Source: Atopsyche davidsoni
Taxonomy: Eukaryota > Arthropoda > Insecta > Trichoptera > Hydrobiosidae
Reading direction: 5' to 3'
Length of the DNA stretch: 64,000 nucleotides
Assembly: GCA_022113835.1 (NCBI GenBank)
Contig: JAILWY010000006.1
Location: 5,580,001 to 5,644,000, forward strand
Position numbers and translations under genes: made by a program. This document shows positions 1 to 13,000 of this stretch, piece after piece. Each line of letters starts with the position of its first letter. Position 1 is the first letter of the stretch. The notes under the pieces are model-generated. The model was not told the origin of the DNA, ran no database searches, and saw only the letters and a list, made by a program, of their open reading frames with translations.

Positions 1-2382
1 CTGCAGTCGGCAAGGCTTGACAGCTTCCTTATACGATATATTATAAGATAATAAACTGGAAATATATTTAGAAACACATACACAGAGTACTTCATTTCGA
101 TTGCCTATTTAACACTAGTCGAGTTTGAATACTATACTTTGGATTACTATTTAACTTTAACTTATATAACAACCTAAACAATTTTTGGGGGCGTTGAAGT
201 AAATATGCTTTGTAAAACAATATTGAAGGCAATATAAATTGAAATATGCAAAAGAAAAAAAAAAAAAAAAAAAAAAAAGAAATATGCAAAAAAAAAAAAT
301 TATAATAATAATAAATTATGACACACTGGAAATATTTTAAAAAATACTGAGATTCTTCACAATATAATTATAAAAAATAGAAATATAAAGAAAATTCATT
401 AATATATCTTTTTGCGAATGATCTTATTATATTATAAATAAATTTACAATTTTTCAATCATTTACTTAATCTGGTTAACTTAATTTTTTATTATATTTCC
501 GATTACAACACAAAATATTGTCACAAGCTGTTTTAAGCGTTGTGATATTAAATTAAAAAAAAAAAAAAAAAAAAAGTTAATTCAAAGACTCTCGTCATAT
601 TTTATATGAAGATTAATTTTTATAAGTGTTTTACTTATTTATACATTGTGTAATAGATTTAAATTATCTCAAAAAATATATAAATAATAACTCCCAGCGG
701 TAAAAAGTAATATTTGTGCGATTAGCAAAACAGATGATGATAATAAATATTATAACTTCGAAAACGATCAGAAAAAATACATGAATAAATTTTCTATATA
801 AATTCTACGCGAAGTTAATGATTTTACTATTACTATTTAAAAAATAATCTTTATATTTGATATGGAAATAAATATGTATATTACCCATATATATTTAATT
901 TAATTTTTATAAATGGCTAGAAAGATAATTATATTAAGTTTAAATTGTTTCGAAGCTCAGAACAAACATGATAAAAATATAAAATAAAAAACCTTTTTTA
1001 TTATTAAACAAAAAGTTTTTTGGTAAATATGGCCATTTTAAGTACTCCCCTTATATTATTATACTAGTAATGTAGCCCGTCACAAAATGACGTATTTGAT
1101 GAACGATGCGTCTTTTGTTTTTTTTGTAAAAGTTCTAAATTTGAAATTCTCGCGGTGAACGACATCTCGCGGCGAAGAAGTGAATCATATAATTCGTAAT
1201 TCGCTAAAGCATATTTTAAAATTTATGAATGAAAATATTATCCTATCGTCTTGAAATTCGGCACATAGCTGCGGAAAAATTTACTTAACTTATGTGCAAA
1301 AAATCAGCGTTGTATCTTTTAAGATATTCTATACAGAACGGAAAAACGAAACATACATACAAACATACACACAATGGCTATTATTATAGTAGAATAGATA
1401 GATGACTTGATAAGTACGACATTTACTCGTAGATGGTTCACTCTGAAGGATCTACAGTAACGTATTCGTATGTTATAAAATGGAGAGGAAGTTGTCAGTC
1501 GTTTGCATGAAATACTATTTTCCAATGAACGCTTTATTGAAAAGTCCAATGTTTAATTACTTTCAATCAACAGGAAGTACTTAATGTATCTCAAAAAAAT
1601 ATTATATCATAATTACATAATTTTACGTTAGTGTACGTCAAATTACCTTTTGGAATTTATTTTATCGCAGTCGAAAGATTGATTATACGTGATCATTCGT
1701 GTGAGTTGTACTTGTACAATAAAACGCTGTCATGGCACTACTTTACTGAAACCGCTATCTAGGTGATCCGAGATGTTTCATGAATGTAACGATACACTGT
1801 GATGTCACAACAATCATTATAATAATTAGTATACATTGCTCACCTGCCATTATGTGTATGGTTCCAGCTGATCCTCCGTTATGTCATTAGTCATCATCAC
1901 GCAAACTTCATGAGATCATAATCTCAAACCTGTGCATTTCAACGGAAAATTAAGTCAAATCATGTGTTATTATTTATATTAATGACTTTTTCATTACACG
2001 AATTTTATGTTTGAGTACACAGATAATGTACTTGTATAATATTACTGTCAAATATATATTTTTTTTGCAAATGCTGTCAATATACTTTGCAGTCATTCTC
2101 GCAGTGGGTAGACACTAATCTCGTGTAGTGGGCTACAGAATGTTCTGCCGCGATTGAATGAGAAAAAAGTAGGGAAGGTCGAGGTGTCCTCTCTATAAAT
2201 CTGTTGATTTAGAATATTCGAACAAACTATCGAACCATAACTGGCGAAAAACAAATACAAATACACGGAAGTCATGCAACTTCGAGCGTCGGTTAAAAAG
2301 CATTTGGCATTGCAAAAAGCATTAATTAATTAATTTATACTAATTTTTAACATATAAACCTGTAAAATAAAATCATGTTTAA
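1..2382. other. AT-rich non-coding stretch with homopolymer A runs and one interspersed repeat
   Basis: No coding region can be supported here. The sequence is very AT-rich, with poly-A tracts around 255-299 and 555-575. Short ORFs in it have low-complexity, AT-driven composition and no recognisable domain. The one structured item is the interspersed repeat at about 1075-1360, listed separately. Confidence 0.6.
1075..1360 (+). repeat. Interspersed repeat, copy 1 (diverged inverted copy at about 55855-56145)
   Basis: About 280 bp of this stretch matches the reverse complement of 55855-56145. Shared blocks in order are AAAGTTCTAAATTTGAAATT, CGCGGTGAAC, CGCTAAAGCATATTTTA, CCTATCGTCTTGAAATT, GGCACATAGCTG, GGAAAAATTTACT, GCAAAAAATCAGCG and AAGATATTCTATA. 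The copies differ by many substitutions and small indels, and neither contains a convincing ORF. The class of element is unknown to me; the ends are approximate because similarity fades gradually. Confidence 0.7.
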
Positions 2383-2745
2383 ATTCGCATTATTATTTAT
2401 GGAGTTGAAGTTTGGATACCCAAAACAGTTACTAAGCGAATAATTGAGGCGTTTGAAATGCGGCTTTATAGGAGAATCCTTAAAACACCATTGGTTGACC
2501 GTGTCACAAATGAGAGGGTCTTGCACAGAATTTGCAAAGAAAGAAAACTCCTGACGTTGGCAAAAAAGCGTAAGATCTCCTTTTTTGGCAATGTTTTTCG
2601 TAACAGTGATTATAGCACCCTACAGCTGGTTGTTCCAGGAAAAATCGAAGAAAAAAGGAGCATTGGAAGCAGGGAATTTACGTACATGCGAAATTTGCTC
2701 CAGTGTCAGCTCAATTTCAAAAACGCAATAAAAACAACTAATTAA
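2383..2745 (+). pseudogene. 5'-truncated non-LTR retrotransposon ORF2 tail (RTE/CR1-like reverse transcriptase C-terminus)
   Basis: The reading frame is open from 2383 to a TAA ending at 2745. It encodes the region that follows the reverse transcriptase domain in insect LINE ORF2 proteins: a YG(V/A)E.W block (YGVEVW), then EAFEMRLYRRILK, then DRVTNERVLHRICKER, a KRKISFFGNVFRN block and a GKIEEKRSIG block. I recognise this order from ORF2 proteins often annotated in insects as 'endonuclease-reverse transcriptase' or 'craniofacial development protein 2-like'. The catalytic reverse transcriptase and the endonuclease are absent, so this is a dead 5'-truncated copy. The frame has no stops, which suggests a fairly recent insertion. 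Confidence 0.8.
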
Positions 2746-5700
2746 ACTTTGTTTGTTTGTAAAGATCACAAGACCGCTACAAATCATGCATAGACATTAA
2801 ACTTTTCTGTGTTCTCCAAAAGTATCTGCAAAATATTACTCGTTTACTAAAATGGTTATTTCCGACCACTGAACGAAAAAATTAGAGATGTACTTGAAAA
2901 ATATTTACGACAGTAAAAATACTCCCTCGAAAAAAACAAAAAGCGAATCTCATGAAGATAATTACTTTCAATGCAAGTTTCTGATTTTTTACAAATATTA
3001 AAACAACTTTTACAATATTAAGAGGATTGTGGTTACATTAGTTTGATTTTTGATTAGCTAGAATGTGCAGATCTCCGTCTCTCTAGTAACTTGTTATTTT
3101 TAGTAGGTAGTATATAATCATAATGTATCATAAAACATACTCTCTTTGATATGTATTTGAGTGGTTGTTTGATGTGAATTTATTGGCTTTTGCCATTGTT
3201 TTCATGTTGTTATGTACTTATGCATGCAGATAATGCTTGATCATTACTATTAGACTTTTATTCTTTTAAATTTAAACTACACTCTTACTTATATAGAAGG
3301 TAATAACATAAAACGACGCAGTATATATTTCATGGAGTATTAGAATTTACTCGTTTCAGTACAAGTTTATTTTATTTGCAATACATTGAAGAATTTCGTC
3401 ATCCGCCCCGCAATACATCTGTGCGTGCAAGAGTTATTTACTATCTATATACTAAAAGATTTCAGTTTGCAGTCCAACTTCCAGTATTCAACTCTGGAAA
3501 ACAGTACTAAGAGAAAACAGCACATAAGTGCTTTTAAGGCTTTTGATGCGACCACACTACCGAAGAAACTAACAGGAAAGAAAGCAAAAATCCATATTTA
3601 TCTTCATACATCTAACACTGCTTTTTTTAGAAACATACAGTTAATCCTGTTATAAATATAATAATAAACTCGTATGCATAGAATACTTGTTTATCAGAGC
3701 ATTTCTATTGGTTTTTTTATTTTTGCAGAAAAAATTGGCTCTTACATGACACTCTAGATTATTAGAGAAACCGATTGGTACACGAAAATATCAAAATGAA
3801 TATTAGAGTTAATATAAAAATATACTATTCCTATTATGATCTAGATATAACCAAATTATACTAGCGTAATCGGTGAATTATATAACCAGATTTTACCCCT
3901 AAATTTAGACATCAAAGATAAAATACCCGACGCGAGATAAGCGGCAGAGCTGTTGTACTGATTTCATTTAACTGTGTGCGTTCGCCCTTTTCAAAACTTC
4001 AGTACATTTTATCTCAGAATCGGATCCGCTGTGGCGATGGCTGTTAGTTGGTTGCATAAGGTTTATTCAGCGTGCGTTTACTGTTTCCTAATAGTAGGCC
4101 ATTTCTGGCGAGGAAGTATTCCACTTGGGCGCGTCACGAACGCTCACCGCCTATTCCATGCGCTGATTTTATCTTTTACGTAAAACTGTACGAGTATTTA
4201 TTTCGCAAAAGATCTGCGAATCATTATTAAATGCTTCTTGTTATAATTAACTAAGAGTTACTTCCATATTAATAATAAAATATTCAATTACTGGTTCTTA
4301 TTATTAATTTGAATGATTTTTTTTAATGTGTGTAATAAAACCCGAATAAAGTAAAGAGATTGTAAATAATAATAGGACAAATTATTAATATTTATCTCAT
4401 CAACGAAGAGCGAAAACAAAATAGTTTGTTTAATTCAAACGTTTATTTAAATGTCAAATACATATTATTATAACAGATTCAAACAAATTATATTTTCAAG
4501 TTTCCGCACTATGATTATATCAATGTTAGAGGGTGGCCAAAGTTATCATTGAACGGTTTCTATGACTAGCGACTGATATGTCTAGTACTGTAGTGAAATC
4601 ACCATACAAATAATAGCAAAAATAAGTTCTTTCGTTAAGAGAGAGCATGAATTACCTTGATTAAAATAACTGTATATTCAGAGTTTTTACACCATTTCTT
4701 ATGAAATAAACTTATGTGATTCGGTTACCCAAGTGCTGTAGGCAGAGATGATTGTACATGAATACATTAGTACCAAAACACCGAACACCGAGCACTTACG
4801 TAAACATTTTTCGGTCGGTACAATTTACATAAAACTTTAATTGTAGTTTTCAATTACATCATATGGTACACTTGTAAAATAATTATTCTGAAACTACAGA
4901 ATATATTATACGTGTCTTATAATATATTAAAATTAAAATGTCGAAAATTTTAAAGCTTTGTTAAGAAAATTATTATAAAGCTAGGCAAATATTTACCGAT
5001 AAAAGAAGCAAAGAAATGTGAGAAGGAAAATAAAATATAAGTCTTAAGAAGAACAAAGCAATCACAGTATAAGTAAGGCAACATCGTAAAGAACGCCCAA
5101 AAAAGACGAAATAGATGACGGGACTTAAAAGAAAAAATGCGCTCAGTAAATAACGTTAATCTACGATATGCAATATTTTTTACACATTCCTTACTGAAAT
5201 AAAGATATGCTTATTTAACTATTTGAAATTGTGATTACAGAGAAGCTAATGCGTCAGTTTGTTTAATCGCATTCTACCTGTTTTTTAGATTTATGAAATG
5301 AATAAATTGTGCTGATGTAAGTAAATTTCACATACATTGAAACGGCTAGCATTTAAATATCAATGTCCAAGTTAGAGTTGTAAAGTACGCGAGGTCAATA
5401 TACTGGAATAAAATAACACAAAAAAAATTAAATACAAAATCCGCTTACGACCAAGACCGCCTACATTCTATACAAACGTTACCTCTAGTTAAGTTTTCAT
5501 AAAGAATATTAGATAATTATGCCCAAACTAAAGGTATAATATATTATAAAAATAAGTATAAATCAATTATATGAAGCACGAAACATAGAAACAAAAAATA
5601 TGTTGTGTTTGTGAAGTACTATCCACGAAAAACTATTTCAATCATAGAAGAAATCACTGGAAAGCAAAAATTTAATCAGAAATCCATCAGAAACCGATTA

Positions 5701-6417
5701 TTATTAAGCGAATAACATTACCGTGACGGAAGTCTAGGAAAATTCACCTTTTTATTAGATAAGTGACCGTCCCGCACCGGAAACCGAAAACCTTTTGAAG
5801 CAGGTCCAGAACCCACTTCCGGGGGAAGTGCTACTGATTTCCGCAACCAATTTCTCACTGAATCTATTTTGGGCACAGTTTAAAAAATTGTCGCGAAACA
5901 TCTTTAATTTGAAAAGGCGAAAATAAAACACTAATTTCATACTGTCAGGAAACACTGAAAAAAAGGAGTATTTTTTATACTCGTAGTATTTACATTTTAA
6001 GCTAAGGTATTACTCGTAGATGTGTGACAAAACATTAGAAACTATAAATGCCAAGAACATGTTGAATGACAGGTAATCATAGAGGTAATAACAATTTTAG
6101 GATATACAAATGAAATAAGTTCACATAGCATGTCATGACTTTATGATTACTAGTTAACAATATGATTGTACATCTATCTTTTACTTTGTATTAACTATTT
6201 ATAAATAAAAAATTGGGCTAAAAGAAAGTTTTAAAAATCAATACGAAATATAAATGAAAATCTTCTCACATTATATTTTTAATAATCTACAGAACAAAAA
6301 GCGATGAACGTAGTTTTTTTAAATTTTATTGCGTGTAGATTTATTTTTGTAAAATAATAATTCAAAACCTTCCCCAATATGTCAGATTGATCGATTATAA
6401 AAGATCACACACCAAGG
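2746..6417. other. Non-coding AT-rich stretch
   Basis: No gene, RNA or clear repeat is supported. Short ORFs (for example 3386-3655 and 3974-4183) have no domain I recognise, no paired splice sites and ordinary AT-rich composition. Confidence 0.5.
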
Positions 6418-6621
6418 ATGCAAGATAATTATTTGTTGATGGTTTCCAGCGACACTTCCATTGGCACGACGGCCGAGGTGACCTCGAAGTACCACTTCGC
6501 GGCGCACATGGGGCAGCTCATCTCCGGCATGGACGGCGCGGGCTGCCACTCCTTCTACACCACCTGCCCGCTGCCTGGGCTGCAGGTCCTGCAGATGATG
6601 AAGAAAGTCCGCATGCGGTGA
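6418..6621 (+). CDS. GC-rich exon-like ORF of unknown identity (possible terminal exon or retrocopy)
   Basis: I do not recognise this protein. From about 6445 to 6680 the base composition jumps from about 30% to above 60% GC, and the third codon positions of this frame are mostly G or C, as in real insect exons. The frame reads through KYHFAAHMGQLISGMDGAG and CPLPGLQVLQMMKKVRMR to a TGA at 6619-6621. A possible 3' splice site (GGTTTCCAG) ends at about 6449, so the true exon may start there and not at the ATG at 6418. GC-rich sequence continues about 60 bp past the stop in another frame, which could mean a frameshifted pseudogene. On the minus strand a TTTCTTCATCATCTGCAG acceptor-like site exists, but the frames behind it look like antisense shadow. 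It could be the last exon of a gene to the left, a processed pseudogene fragment, or a captured exon. Confidence 0.3.
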   Translation: MQDNYLLMVSSDTSIGTTAEVTSKYHFAAHMGQLISGMDGAGCHSFYTTCPLPGLQVLQMMKKVRMR

Positions 6622-6918
6622 TGGCGCGCGGCCTCAACCCCTGGGCGAAGAGCGAGACGTCGACCGCGAAGATTGCCGATGGTAAAAACGTGGCTAAATG
6701 GCATTGAAAAGCTATTTATTTCGGTTTTTTCCTCCACATTGGATGGATGAATTTGTAGAATTGCTTAGTATTTGAGAACATATAATGTTGCTTCCTACAA
6801 TCATTTGTATTTTATAATTGAGGATTCATAAAAAATATCAATGAAAACTAATTACACCAAATTTTAAATAAGAAATTCAATACTTTTGACAGAGAGTACA
6901 TGGTGGAATTCCATTTTA

Positions 6919-7067
6919 ATATTTTTGAATAAAATACTTGAGTGATTTTCCACATTATCGTTTTTATTAGACTCTGTTTGATAATGCCAACGTGGAAGGT
7001 TGGCAAAACCGGTCACTAATAAAAACGATAATGTGGAAAATCACTCAAGTATTTTATTCAAAAATAT
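6919..7067. repeat. Foldback/MITE-like element with perfect 52-bp inverted arms
   Basis: The left arm 6919-6970 is the exact reverse complement of the right arm 7016-7067, with a 45-bp spacer between them. The 7-mer ATTTTAA occurs next to both outer ends (6913-6919 and 7068-7074), a possible target-site duplication whose exact border is blurred by the AT-rich flanks. No ORF fits inside. A perfect inverted repeat of this length suggests recent insertion or gene conversion between the arms. The superfamily cannot be named from the sequence. Confidence 0.85.
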
Positions 7068-10000
7068 ATTTTAAATACAATAATGACTGCCATTCCGATA
7101 AATTCCTTTCATTAAAAAAGTTACGAAGTTTCTTTTATAAAATTTGTAAAATAAAATGGCGTGATAAATTGTGTGGAAAAAAATAAAACTAAAAATTGGT
7201 CCATTTATTATAAAAAAATTCAAGCAATTTTTTAGAATTCCAGAAAATATTTTTAAAAAAATAGGTAAAGTTTTAAAACTACTCGTAAATAACGTATCGC
7301 TTACTGAAAACTGGAGTCACTAGATATTGATTATATGTATTTTTTAAATATATTTAAGTCTTAAGAGGATTTTTTTATGGTTCTTATAGGTTAGAATATG
7401 TGTTCTTGCAGGCATTCACTTACTTAAGTCATTATAAGTAATGCTGCATGTGCTAGCTGCGACACATTGACATGTGACTGCTTTGGCGAGGCTGCTTATA
7501 TCAACAAGGACTGGTGAAGGAATTGATATTCTCGTGTTGATAGTGAATGTTAAATGTTATCACCACAAGTTAAAAGAAAAAAACATTAATACACTAAATA
7601 AATGTGATTGTGCTAATTATACAAGGGATTTCCAATATCACGATATCACCCAATGGGGATTTTAGTAAATAATATTATTTCAATTTTGTGAAATACTTAA
7701 TACAAATATGTATTTTTACATATCACTGGTACTGGTTTTTTTGTAAAACTTTATTTTGTTATCTATTTCACGTGCATAAGTTTGATATTTTATCGAGAAA
7801 AAATATATCTTTTGATTCAAATGCCTTAACGTAGTTCCTGCAGTGAATGATCCCATCGTTTAAATGAATATACCAAAAAAAATATATAAAAAAAACATTT
7901 AAAACAAATTGAAAATAGAAATTATTAAATTTAAAAAAAATATATTAAATTAAAAAAAAATTTAACTGGGTTAGTATATTTGTGGTTTGTGAAATACCAT
8001 TTTTTACGCTATGATATTTTTGTACTAAAAAAATGTTAGCTCTAGGAACTGCAGATTTAAAGCAGCTTTCTATTGTAAATTTAAATAGCAATTGATTATA
8101 AGTATAAGTACACTGTGATATTCTGATCTATGACGAATGCTTTGTATATAATATTTCCTCCTTTATTCGTTATCTTGTAGGAATAGTTAAAATGTAATTG
8201 AAAATAGATGCAATAAATAATAAGTATTTTGTGATTATAATTTTGTATCGTATCACTTTGTCCATTTTGAAAAATCTAAATACTTGAACTAAACAACTAA
8301 CCACTTTTTAACATTACGTACTGATTATAAGTGGATACTGGATAAGGACATGCTTTAATAAAGCAAACTAAGTTCTTATCACATTAACTTTGAATTTAAA
8401 ACTACCCATCCTTAAGTCAAACATTCCTTAAAATTATTTTTATCATATTTTACATGTGTAGTTAAGGTGTAATTATATATATTTTAATTAATTCGAGCAA
8501 GTAGCATTGCAGGCCGAAAAAGTGCAATGTTTTGTAAATAAAACGATATATAATAGTGTATAAATATTTTGTTTATAAGGATGTATATAACTAGAAATAA
8601 ATTAATAATTTTAATGTTCTAGGGTTCTTTTATAATATAATGACTATGTAATTTTTTTAGCTACAGTTTATTTGCATGTAACATGTTACCTTACTAATAT
8701 CGTATTTAAATACGCGTTAAGTATAGTTCTTATTTCTTTCTCTAAGGTGTTGATGTTTAAGAACTACTTGATGATTTATTCAGAAAAGTTACTAATAATG
8801 ACTTTTGGTTTTAAGATGTTGATTGTGATATTATGAATTTGTACTGTTGTTAAATAAAATTATAAAAATTCGACATTGTTTATTTTTTAAATTTAATAAA
8901 ACAAACAGAATAAAAAAGAAAACGGGCTCCCAGCAAATTTCAAAGTAAATTATTGTTATGACACATGTTGTGTTATGGATATGGATAATTTATAAGAAAA
9001 AATATATTGCATGCCAATATATAGATATTAAATTGTAGATTTCAATGAAGCATACAGATCCTATTTGTTAAAAGTTCACATAAAAGGTATATCTCTAAAT
9101 ATGGCATTTTACTGCAAAAAACGGTAATTAATAACAATCGTTTGTGGTAACATGTTATATCGGTGCTTTTGTGTACGTGTGATCATTGCATAACGAATTG
9201 AGGGTCAATTCAGAAAAGTTTGCACAATGAGACCTCTAAGCGCTGAAGGCCTGCAGTCTCGGCGATGCTATTGTCATGCACGACTGCATCCAAAAACACA
9301 TCAAATGCACTTCAATAAATGCTGTGCCATAGCGTGCGTTCACGAGAACTGGCGACACTTACATTGCATAGTAGTAAACAAGTACACTTTTGTATAAAAT
9401 TATTTCTTTGGGTCACGTAAGTTTTTTGCACGGAACACAAGCCTAGTTCTCAAGTTCTACTCATATAATCAACATATCAGTACACCATTTTACAAAAAAA
9501 CTGAATTACCTTATTTGAATTTTTATAATGATTACTGACTATCAATTTAATATTCAAACACACAAAGAGCAGTTCATGAAGTGCGTGCTTGCGTTTTATT
9601 TAGACATAAATCTTACATTGAAAAACCTATCTCTTTCATTTGTTATCTAAACATATTTTTTTACGTTATTTATTATTCAATGTTGACAATTTTATATCAA
9701 CTAACTAACATAAATCTGAAAAAAGCATAAACAGTAATCAATATTGAGTGGCATATTATGTGTTGGCATAAAATATGTCTCACCGGTCTGAGGATCAATA
9801 TCATTAATAACGTTATGCATAATAGTAGGGAGTGTTGCGTTCGTGTTCTAACCGGGGTTGGTCGGTCACTCGACTTGTTGGCTAGTGCCGTCATGAATCA
9901 CTTGAAAACATTATCAGCTGGACCTAAAAATTCTGACATAATTAATGAAATCACTGGCTAGATTCTCAGAGAACACCGAAATGCTGAATTTCATACGGCA

Positions 10001-13000
10001 CTCATGGCTTCCGACGACCATGCAAATTGGTTGCTCGCGAACGTCATCGATATTTCAGAGTGCCCAGGATGAAGCATTGAGTATATGTAAAATTTTCTGT
10101 TGGTTCCCTCAAGTGTGTTATTTTTATTAAACAGTCTGGGAATTGAAATTTAACCGTCCAGAGAGAAACGTTCCGGTGGGAAACTACGTAGATTGCTGTC
10201 CATGTAGGCTGATTAAAGCACATCCGTCATGGTGGAAAGCTTTCCAGCAACGGTCAATCGATTCGTATTTCTAAAACTTATTTGCATAGAAACAAAATAC
10301 GAGTTTCTATGCGGATAAAGCATGTTTTATATGTTTAATTTAAAAATATACAGTAAATTAGGCATACATTTAAAAAAACCCAAAATCTTTAATAATTTTA
10401 AAATAACGATACTAAACATCAAAAAAAGGATAGTGATATTAATTTATTTTTTTTAAATGTTATAACTTTAAAACATTTTCTGAACATGCTATAAATTGAA
10501 AATATTTGTGTAGAGCTTACAATAAAAGCAAAAAATTCCAAACGCTATTAAATTTCAAAGTGATTTCTGAGACAGGCTGATCTTAGTTCTAACTGCAGAC
10601 CAGCAAGCACAGCTGAGGTATTTGCGGATCTTACTAACATCATAGGGGTATATAAGAACAAGTAATAGTTGATTCACCTTGGTATTGTGCCAATTCCTTG
10701 TAACAGATGTTTAGAACAAGTGTTTCGCACACCGAGAAAACAACTATTTAACAAAATGTTGGATAAACGTTTATTACTAAAATACTGTAAAAAAAAAACT
10801 TAACTCATTAACTGTTTGTGAGAATATATTACAATAAATTATTTTTAAGTTTTTTTTTTTGATTATTTTGATACAGTTGTTTTTTAAATAAACGTGAATT
10901 TAAATACATGATTATATTTTCTTTGTCTAAGAATACATTATGCTCTAGCTCACTCTGGATGTTACCGCATAAACAACATATTAGTAAACTTGGATGTTAA
11001 AATAATACTGTAAAGATGTCAAATTTATTTTTTTAAGAATTTATTGTATTTTAAAATAATACATTTATTTTAGTATATCAATTTACAAAGTAGAAGTCAT
11101 TCTAAAATATTGCAAGCGCCCCACAAATTAGGACCTGACAGTGAAGCATTTTACAGCTTAAAAACGAATTCTTGGTATTTATAATGTAGTAACGTAGAAA
11201 TAAGTGTCATAACTATAATATTACAAAAATCTACTGACGTATACACAAAAAATTGGCAAACAAATTAAATAATATGCATAAATCAAATAGAGATGAAAAA
11301 TACCAAACATGGTAAGCATCAATTTGAAAATATTGTTATTGAGATTTAAAAAAAGGGAATCCATAATAATGAAGGCACAATTTATAATTAATTTAATTTA
11401 ATTTTTGGTTGAATTATGAGCTCTGATATAATTTCTTGGGGATCGGATGTCACTGCGCGTAGGCAGCATTGCGCAAGGTGAACGCAAAAGGCCAGTCGTG
11501 TTAATAAGCGGTTGAATGCATTTACTTGCATGGTTAGGAGATGAATCGATAGGAACAGCATTCTGCTGCATTGTTGTGATTTAGTAATTCGAGATTTATT
11601 AAATATATATATAATAATTTCACAATTAAACAGCAGTATACGGCACAAAATGAAATCGTTAAATATTTATTTTGGAATGGGAATTGTATGTTCACTGGTA
11701 CAAAAGTCACCTAAACAGCATCTTGAATAATCCTTATATTCTCAAACGGCAAAAAGTAGTTTTGGGTCAGAAAAATCAAACGTTACTCAAGCCTCCTCTG
11801 CTAAGAGGTCACGAAACGATGAAATATTTTTTAATTGAGTAAATAAAATAGAAAAAAGGGAATTACACTATGCCAGGGTTAAACTATCACGCAGAATAGA
11901 TGCAAACAAATTTAAGAAAAAGTGAAAAGGATGCTTTGGTTAATCGGTAGTAAACGGGTAAACGGGATCTAAAGATAGGCTGGTGCTTCTAGGCAGACAT
12001 GTTAATGCAAGGCCATATTGATTGTGGATTGAAATAGAGACCTCGTGACCCATGAAATCTAATCGTGGACAGATCTTCGAGTGTATAATGTATTCACTAT
12101 CTTGAATTTGTCTAGTCGAGATAATATGAAAGGGAGGACCTAATCAAATTTGCCAGTTGATTCGAAATATATATTCAGGTTTGTTATTAATAATTACTAT
12201 TCCCTCAGTTTCCAAGAATTGCATCAATTGTATTGATCATGTGACATCACATTAAAGTACAAATATTGAACATAGCTCTGAATTACCTCTGAAGCATTTT
12301 ATTTGATACGACATAAAAACTGCTTAATAAAATGTTTTGAATTAGTTTTTTTATTTGAATGCACTGACATATTTGTCATGGGCTGTTTCTTGATTATTTA
12401 AAAATACAAAAAAAATTACGAAGTAAAAGTCCTAACCTTGAAACCTCTATATTTAAGAATTTACCGTTTGAAATGTACTGTTATTCACAATTGTTGTTTT
12501 ATTATAATATAAATATATTAGTTGCATTACCACACAGATTGTACACATAAAACGTAGACACTTAAGTAAGCAAGTACTAATAAAGGCATTCTTAATCAAT
12601 AAAACATACAATACGTAATGAATCTTAAGTACAGTTTTAATCAAATTTCTTCTTGCCTTGGAACAGCTTTCGCTAATTTGCAATGCACTATTCCCGTTGC
12701 GTACTCCACTAAGGCAACTAGAGGACGACATCGATTGTCGTGGCCATTGTCCAAAACAACTACACTCCGATAATAATTATTACGATTCTACAGGAATGAG
12801 AATCATGGTTCTTAATGCGGCACGTGATGTATTGTATCATGTTTAACGTGCCACAGTTTTAGCACTGAACGTGCAGCCTCCAATATCTCAATAATCATAG
12901 GCAATATTTGCCTATTGAATTTTGAGGCTGGCCCGGCCTTCTTCCCGATCAGCAGTAATTCTACAAGAAGCGGAAGAAGCTTCAATGCATAAAAGTTTTA

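Noticed and set aside
10985..11020. AATACTGTAAAGATGTC resembles the mature insect miR-8 sequence.
   Set aside because: It lacks five bases in the middle of the miRNA, and the flanks do not fold into a precursor with a complementary arm. A chance match in AT-rich DNA is more likely.
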